Source: Chloroflexota bacterium | GTDB taxonomy: Bacteria > Chloroflexota > Limnocylindria > Limnocylindrales > CSP1-4 | Assembly: GCA_025935655.1 (NCBI GenBank) | Contig: JAICUV010000013.1 | Span: 1 to 26,446, forward strand | DNA length: 26,446 nucleotides | Direction: 5' to 3' | Shown: piece after piece, positions 22,311-26,446 of the stretch | How the letters are laid out: each line of letters opens with the position of its first letter | Position numbering within the stretch: position 1 is the first letter of the stretch | Made by a program: the position numbers and the translations under genes | Notes under the pieces: model-generated | What the model was told of the DNA's origin: nothing | Database searches by the model: none | What the model saw: the letters and a program-made list of their open reading frames with translations, nothing else

Positions 22311-24452
22311 ATGAGCTTCCGTGGCGGCGGCACCCGCAATCTCGCCCGTGGCGGCACCGGTGGCGGGCGCCTGACGCCGCCCTCGAGCGACTTCGTCCGG
22401 GTCCCCAAGGAGCGGCGCGCCAAGACCGTCCGCCGGATCGTGGCGTTCTTCCGGCCGTACCGGTTCCAGGTCGTCGTGGTGCTGGTGGCGATCGTCGCGA
22501 CGAGCCTCATCGGCCTCGTCAACCCGTACCTGCTCAAGCTGCTCATCGACGACGTCATCGTGGGCGGCCAGTACGACCGCCTGAACCTGTATGTCGGCTT
22601 GATGATCGTGCTGCCGATCGTGACCGGGCTCATCGGCGTCGGGCAGAGCTACCTCAACAACCTCATCGGCCAGAGCGTGATGCAGGACCTGCGGAACGCG
22701 CTGTACACCCACCTCCAGAGCCTGCCGCTCCGGTTCTTCACGGCGACCCGCACGGGCGAGATCCAGAGCCGCCTCGCGAACGACGTGGGCGGGGTCCAGG
22801 CGGTCGTGACGGACACCGCGGCGTCGATCACCTCGAACGTCGCCGTGACGATCAGCACGATCATCGCGATGGCCCTGCTCAGCTGGCAGCTCACGGTCCT
22901 GTCGCTGGGGATCACCCCGTTCTTCCTGTACCTCACCTACCGCGTGGGCAAGGTCCGGCGCCAGGTGAGCACGGAGACCCAGCAGCGGCTCGCCGAGATG
23001 AGCGCGGTGACCGAGGAGACGCTCTCCGTGTCCGGGATTCTGCTGGGCAAGACGTTCGGCGCGCAGGACCGCTCGATCGAGCGGTTCATGGGCCTCAACC
23101 GGGAGCTGGCGCGGCTCCAGATCCGCCAGGCGATGGTCGGCCGCTGGTTCTTCATGATCATCGGGACGATCTTCTCGATCATGCCCGCGTTCGTGTACTG
23201 GCTCGCCGGGACGATGGCCGCGAGCGGCAACCCGCAGGCCCCGTCGGCCGGCGACATCGTCGCGTTCACGACGCTCCAGAGCCGCCTGTTCTTCCCGCTC
23301 GGGCAGCTGCTCAACGTGCAGGTCGAGCTCCAGGGCTCGCTCGCGCTGTTCGACCGGATCTTCGAGTACCTCGACCTCGACCCGGAGATCGTCGACGCGC
23401 CCGACGCCGTGGCGCTCCGGCCGGCCGACGTCCGTGGCGAGGTCGCGTTCGCGGGCGTGTCGTTCCACTACCCGCCGGAACCCGCGCGGGTCGCGGCCGT
23501 GGCCGCGGACGAGTCCGAGGACGCGGCCGTGGACGAGGAGGTCGTGGACGAGGGCGCGCTGGAGCACGCGGCCGCGGCCGACGGCGTGGTCGCACACGAC
23601 CCGGAGCGGGTGCACGACGGCCCGCGGACGGACGTCGCGGAGCTCGACGGCGCGCTCGCGGACGTGCTCGCGCCGCCCGTCGCCTCGTTCGGGCTCGTGG
23701 ACGTCTCCTTCGAGGCCCGTCCGGGCGAGCTCGTGGCGCTCGTCGGGCCGTCCGGGGCCGGGAAGACGACCACCACCTACCTCATCCCGCGGCTGTACGA
23801 CGTGGAGGAGGGCGCGGTCACCATCGACGGGATCGACGTGCGCAAGGTGAAGCTGGCCTCGCTCGGCGCCCTCATCGGGTTCGTGACCCAGGAGACCTAC
23901 CTGTTCCACGCCACGATCCGCGAGAACCTGCTCTACGCGCGGCCCGACGCCACCGACGCGGAGCTGGAGTCGGCCACCCGCGCCGCCGCGATCCACGAGC
24001 GGATCGCGGAGCTTCCCGACGGCCTCGACACGATCGTCGGCGAACGCGGCTACAAGCTCTCGGGCGGCGAGAAGCAGCGGCTCGCGATCGCGCGGGTCCT
24101 GCTCAAGGATCCGCGGATCCTCATCCTCGACGAGGCGACCTCGTCGCTGGACACGGTCAGCGAGCGGCTCATCCAGGCGGCCCTCGCCCGCCTGACCGAG
24201 GGCCGCACGACGATCGCCATCGCCCACCGCCTGTCCACGATCCTGCGCGCGGACCGGATCCTCGTGTTCGAGCGCGGCCGGATCGCGGAGCGCGGCACGC
24301 ATCGCGAGCTCATCGCGCAGGGCGGCCTGTATGCGAGGCTGTACCACGAGCAGTTCGAGGCCGAGGCGGCGCAGCTCGCCGAGCTCACCGACGACGCCGG
24401 ACCACGCGGGACCGAGCCCCCTCCCGTCTCCACCGCAGCGAGGAACGCATGA
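22311..24452 (+). CDS. ABC exporter half-transporter (fused TMD-NBD) with an acidic insertion in the ATPase domain
   Basis: This is a 713-aa type IV ABC exporter of MsbA/BmrA/Sav1866 layout. Its N-terminal tail is Gly-rich, and six membrane helices lie between about residues 50 and 335 with TGEIQSRLANDVGGVQ in the coupling region. ATPase domain: A-loop VSFHYP (383-388), Walker A GPSGAGKT (479-486), Q-loop VTQET, signature LSGGEKQR (583-590), Walker B ILILDEATSSLD (603-614) and switch H639. Between the A-loop and the next strand (FGLVDVSFEARPGELVALVG) lie about 70 Ala/Asp/Glu/Val-rich residues (389-459) where related proteins have only a short loop. The gene starts 28 nt after trxB and overlaps osmC as ATGA. 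The substrate is unknown; the neighbours suggest a thiol or redox-linked one. Confidence 0.94.
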   Translation: MSFRGGGTRNLARGGTGGGRLTPPSSDFVRVPKERRAKTVRRIVAFFRPYRFQVVVVLVAIVATSLIGLVNPYLLKLLIDDVIVGGQYDRLNLYVGLMIVLPIVTGLIGVGQSYLNNLIGQSVMQDLRNALYTHLQSLPLRFFTATRTGEIQSRLANDVGGVQAVVTDTAASITSNVAVTISTIIAMALLSWQLTVLSLGITPFFLYLTYRVGKVRRQVSTETQQRLAEMSAVTEETLSVSGILLGKTFGAQDRSIERFMGLNRELARLQIRQAMVGRWFFMIIGTIFSIMPAFVYWLAGTMAASGNPQAPSAGDIVAFTTLQSRLFFPLGQLLNVQVELQGSLALFDRIFEYLDLDPEIVDAPDAVALRPADVRGEVAFAGVSFHYPPEPARVAAVAADESEDAAVDEEVVDEGALEHAAAADGVVAHDPERVHDGPRTDVAELDGALADVLAPPVASFGLVDVSFEARPGELVALVGPSGAGKTTTTYLIPRLYDVEEGAVTIDGIDVRKVKLASLGALIGFVTQETYLFHATIRENLLYARPDATDAELESATRAAAIHERIAELPDGLDTIVGERGYKLSGGEKQRLAIARVLLKDPRILILDEATSSLDTVSERLIQAALARLTEGRTTIAIAHRLSTILRADRILVFERGRIAERGTHRELIAQGGLYARLYHEQFEAEAAQLAELTDDAGPRGTEPPPVSTAARNA

Positions 24453-24934
24453 CCCAGAAGCAGCTCACGGCCACCCTGGACGGCAACATGCGGTTCACGG
24501 CCGTGAACCCGGCGGGCCGGACGCTCGTGATGGACGACTACGAGGGCGGCGGCGGCCCGAGCCCGATCGAGACGATCCTCGCCTCGCTCGCCGGGTGCAC
24601 CGGCATGGACGTCGTGTCGATCCTGCGCAAGAAGCGCGTCCCGTTCACGGGGTACCGCGTCGAGACCACGGCCGACCAGGTGGAGACGTACCCGCAGGTC
24701 TTCACGCGGGTCGACGTCACCCACGTGATCGAGGGCACCGGGATCTCGCCGGAGGCGGTTCATCGGGCGGTCGAGCTGTCCGCGCTGAAGTACTGCCCGG
24801 TGTCCGCGATGCTCGCGGCGGGCACGGTCGAGATCCACCACGGATACCGGATCGTCGCCCCCGACGGCACGGCGACCGACGCCGAGTGCGTCGTCCGCGG
24901 CCCGCACGCTCCCGCCGAGGCGCTCATCTCGTAG
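24449..24934 (+). CDS. OsmC family redox protein
   Basis: This 161-aa OsmC/Ohr-superfamily protein is closer to the YhfA-like branch than to Ohr. The two conserved cysteines are visible: C50 in ETILASLAGCTGMDVVSILR and C116 in ALKYCPVSAMLA. Family segments GGGGPSPIE and the C-terminal EIHHGYRIV strand are also present. Such proteins act as thiol peroxidases or bind reactive small molecules in the cytosol. The ATG overlaps the ABC-exporter stop as ATGA and GAGGA lies upstream, so it is the coupled last gene of the trxB operon. Its presence with a thiol reductase supports an oxidative or reactive-sulfur stress role (inference). Confidence 0.92.
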   Translation: MTQKQLTATLDGNMRFTAVNPAGRTLVMDDYEGGGGPSPIETILASLAGCTGMDVVSILRKKRVPFTGYRVETTADQVETYPQVFTRVDVTHVIEGTGISPEAVHRAVELSALKYCPVSAMLAAGTVEIHHGYRIVAPDGTATDAECVVRGPHAPAEALIS

Positions 24935-25000
24935 GTCGATCTCGTGCCTCGGCACGGCGCCCGAGTCGCAGCGGCGCTCCGCTCCGGCCCGATCCCACGC

Positions 25001-25134
25001 ACCTACGCATCCGGGTGGTGGCATCCGGTGCGAACACGTGGATGCCGCTCACGTACGCATGGCGGTGGTACATGCGTGGATGCTGGCGTCCCGCCGCCGG
25101 GCGGCTTGGATACCACTCCGTCCAGGCGTGGATG
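25001..25134. repeat. Second hairpin-rich repeat region (CGTGGATG motifs)
   Basis: The non-coding stretch after osmC carries CGTGGATG three times (25037-25044, 25075-25082, 25127-25134) and its partner CATCC in opposite orientation (25009-25013, 25022-25026). GGCATCC (25020-25026) pairs perfectly with GGATGCC (25040-25046), and the pair GTG/CAC around a CGAA loop extends this hairpin. A second hairpin pairs ACGCAT (25055-25060) with ATGCGT (25072-25077). The blocks beginning ACCTACGCAT (25001) and ACGTACGCAT (25051) are 50 nt apart. Bases 24935-25000 and 25135-25190 show nothing I can name. One hairpin could serve to end the osmC operon, but there is no T-tract. Confidence 0.55.
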
Positions 25135-25196
25135 AGGACAGAGCGACGTGAGTGCGGACCGGTACCCTTCGCTTCGGCAGGCTTCCCGCCCAGCGA

Positions 25197-25226
25197 TTGC
25201 ATGAGTATGCAGATCCGATGTATAGT
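25197..25226 (+). promoter_or_regulatory. Promoter of the argC leader ORF
   Basis: TTGCAT (25197-25202) and TATAGT (25221-25226), 18 nt apart, form the best sigma-70-type promoter in the window, in an AT-rich island. TATAGT ends 6 nt before a GTG at 25233, the same spacing as the other leaderless starts. Confidence 0.72.
25198..25211. promoter_or_regulatory. TGCAT-N4-ATGCA palindrome over the -35 box (possible ArgR site)
   Basis: TGCATGAGTATGCA is a perfect 5-bp inverted repeat with a GAGT centre, lying on the -35 box of the argC promoter. Position, AT-richness and the arginine gene downstream fit an ArgR operator. TGCAT-containing ARG boxes are known in Streptomyces, but the match to any consensus is partial. 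Confidence 0.4.
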
Positions 25227-25232
25227 CATTCC

Positions 25233-25301
25233 GTGACGACGTTCCGCCTGATCTCCGGCCCCTCGAGCCTGCCGCCCGTGAGCGGCCCGGCGCGCCGGTG
25301 A
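25233..25301 (+). CDS. Putative 22-codon leader peptide ahead of argC
   Basis: The ORF starts with GTG at 25233, reads MTTFRLISGPSS and on to a C-terminal GPARR, and stops at TGA 25299-25301. The stop overlaps the argC GTG as GTGA. Three of its 22 codons are Arg (CGC at codon 5, CGC and CGG as the last two before the stop). The start sits exactly where transcription from the TATAGT box should begin, so it would be translated as a leaderless message. This could couple argC translation to that of the leader, and the terminal Arg-Arg could make it arginine-sensitive. No terminator or antiterminator hairpins are obvious, so any control is more likely translational. That it is translated at all is inference. 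Confidence 0.5.
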   Translation: MTTFRLISGPSSLPPVSGPARR

Positions 25302-26446
25302 GCGCGAGCGAGACGGAGGCGGCGATCGCGGCGGACCGTCATCACGAGCCCCCTGCGCCGCGGTCGGCGCGGGCGATCGGGCAGCGGGCGCTCGTGGGCG
25401 ACCCGGTGCGGGTCGCCATCGTGGGCGCCACGGGGTATGTCGGCGCGGAGCTGATCAGGCTGCTCGCGCTCCACCCGCACGTGCGGATCGTCGGGCTCGT
25501 GGGCCGGGAGCGGAAGGGCGACCCGATCGCGGGCATCCACCCGCATCTCGCGACGCGCGATCTCAAGGTCTATGACGCCGTCCCCGCGGACGCCGAGGCG
25601 GTGTTCCTCGCCCTGCCCCACGGCGCAGTCGCCGGCCGCATCGACGAGTTCCTGGACCGGGGGCAGACCGTGATCGACCTCGGGCCGGACTTCCGGCTCC
25701 ACGATCCGGCGGACTATCCCCGCTGGTACCACTTCGAGCACCCGCGCGCCGACCTGCTGCGGGCCGCCGTCTACGGGCTCCCGGAGCTCCACCGCGCGGA
25801 GCTGGCGGCGATCGGCCGGGCGCCGGGGGCCATCGTGGGCTCGCCCGGCTGTTACGCGACGACGACGATCCTCGCGCTCGCGCCGCTCGCACGAGCCGGG
25901 CTCATCGCCGACCTCGTGGTCGACGCGAAGAGCGGCGTCTCCGGCGCCGGCCGCGATCCCAAGGCGGACCTCCACTTCGGCGAGGTGAACGAGAGCGTCA
26001 AGGCCTACGGCATCTTCACCCACCGCCACATCGGCGAGATCGAGCAGGAGCTGGGTGCGCTCGGCGGCGAGGACGCCAACCCCGGCGTCCGCGGCGTCGA
26101 CTTCCTCCCCCAGCTCGTCCCGATGACCCGCGGGATCCTGTCCGCGTGCCACGTCCGGCCGACGCGCCCGGTGACCCAGGCTGAGCTGGATGCGCTCTAT
26201 CGCGATGCCTACGGCGACGAGGCGTTCATCACCGTCGTCGACGCGGCGCCCGCGACGAAGCACGTCTACGGCTCGAACGAGGCCCGCGTCTGGTGCCGCG
26301 TCGACGAGCGCAACGGCCGGGTCCTGGCGATCGGCGTCCTCGACAACCTCGTCAAGGGGGCGGCGGGCCAGGCGATCCAGGCGTTCAACGTGGTGCACGG
26401 CCTGCCCGAGCCGGCGGGGCTGCTCCAGCTCCCGCTCGCGCCGTAG
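25298..26446 (+). CDS. argC: N-acetyl-gamma-glutamyl-phosphate reductase
   Basis: This is the third enzyme of arginine synthesis, reducing N-acetylglutamyl phosphate with NADPH in the cytosol. It has 382 aa from GTG 25298 and ends with the last base of the window. Motifs: NADP Rossmann VAIVGATGYVGAELIRLL (39-56), FLALPHGAV, VIDLGPDFRL, the catalytic C185 in GSPGCYATTT, SGVSGAGRDPKADLHFGEVN, YGIFTHRHIGEIEQEL, and the C-terminal VLDNLVKGAAGQAIQAFNVV. The first 36 residues are a polar tail not usual in ArgC; in-frame GTGs at 25394 and 25406 would remove it but lack good ribosome sites. The GTGA overlap with the leader ORF favours 25298. More arg genes probably follow outside the window. Confidence 0.95.
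   Translation: MSASETEAAIAADRHHEPPAPRSARAIGQRALVGDPVRVAIVGATGYVGAELIRLLALHPHVRIVGLVGRERKGDPIAGIHPHLATRDLKVYDAVPADAEAVFLALPHGAVAGRIDEFLDRGQTVIDLGPDFRLHDPADYPRWYHFEHPRADLLRAAVYGLPELHRAELAAIGRAPGAIVGSPGCYATTTILALAPLARAGLIADLVVDAKSGVSGAGRDPKADLHFGEVNESVKAYGIFTHRHIGEIEQELGALGGEDANPGVRGVDFLPQLVPMTRGILSACHVRPTRPVTQAELDALYRDAYGDEAFITVVDAAPATKHVYGSNEARVWCRVDERNGRVLAIGVLDNLVKGAAGQAIQAFNVVHGLPEPAGLLQLPLAP

Noticed and set aside
1..26446. tRNA, rRNA, insertion sequences, prophage or toxin-antitoxin genes
   Set aside because: I looked for tRNA-like cloverleafs, transposase motifs and paired small ORFs on both strands and found none that I could support.

Overview
This is a very GC-rich chromosomal window (by eye above 70% G+C) packed with short intergenic gaps, ATGA/GTGA gene overlaps and many GTG starts. 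A compact coenzyme F420 cluster (cofD, cofC and a short cofE without a nitroreductase half), two LLM-class F420 enzymes and a homodimeric pyruvate dehydrogenase E1 suggest an actinobacterium or, more likely in my view, a high-GC Chloroflexota lineage such as the Limnocylindria. No rRNA, tRNA, phage or plasmid gene is visible, so this placement is an inference from gene content.

Layout. 1-2027: the 3' end of an ABC-2 drug-exporter ATPase (cut by the window edge) and its permease. 2262-3122: an orphan histidine kinase. 3136-7036 (minus strand): aceE followed 10 nt later by chrA. 7299-8440: a tiny one-helix membrane protein, a hairpin, and an orphan OmpR-type response regulator with a strong terminator. 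8441-8902: gene-free DNA with degenerate tandem 15-mers and three copies of a roughly 41-nt-period, hairpin-forming repeat, just upstream of an XRE-type HTH gene. 9604-11655: pncA (nicotinamidase), a membrane-anchored SRPBCC protein and a stand-alone 5'-3' exonuclease/flap nuclease. 11666-11740: a small tandem repeat. 11743-13989 (minus): MTA phosphorylase, a zinc-ribbon membrane protein and an inositol-monophosphatase-family enzyme. 14058-19459: DUF1684 protein, PPOX-type flavin/F420 protein, LLM enzyme, cofD, cofC, cofE and a second LLM enzyme, i.e. an F420 supply-and-use module. 19464-21007 (minus): a start-less coding remnant and an MFS exporter. 21131-24934: thioredoxin-reductase-like enzyme, ABC exporter with an unusual acidic insertion in its ATPase domain, and an OsmC protein, read as one operon behind a CsoR/CstR-like palindrome. 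24935-25232: a second hairpin-rich repeat region. 25233-26446: a short leader ORF ending Arg-Arg and overlapping argC.

The strongest cross-window signal is regulatory. At seven separate starts (9604, 14058, 14789, 17110, 18563, 21007 on the minus strand, 25233) a TANNNT box ends exactly 6 nt before an ATG or GTG. This is the expected layout for leaderless mRNAs whose transcription starts on the start codon. Genes inside operons instead use overlaps or Shine-Dalgarno sites (cofE and the response regulator are clear examples). The most novel-looking elements are the argC leader ORF with its leaderless promoter and palindrome, the palindrome-controlled trxB-ABC-osmC operon with its two odd protein extensions, and the two intergenic repeat regions.
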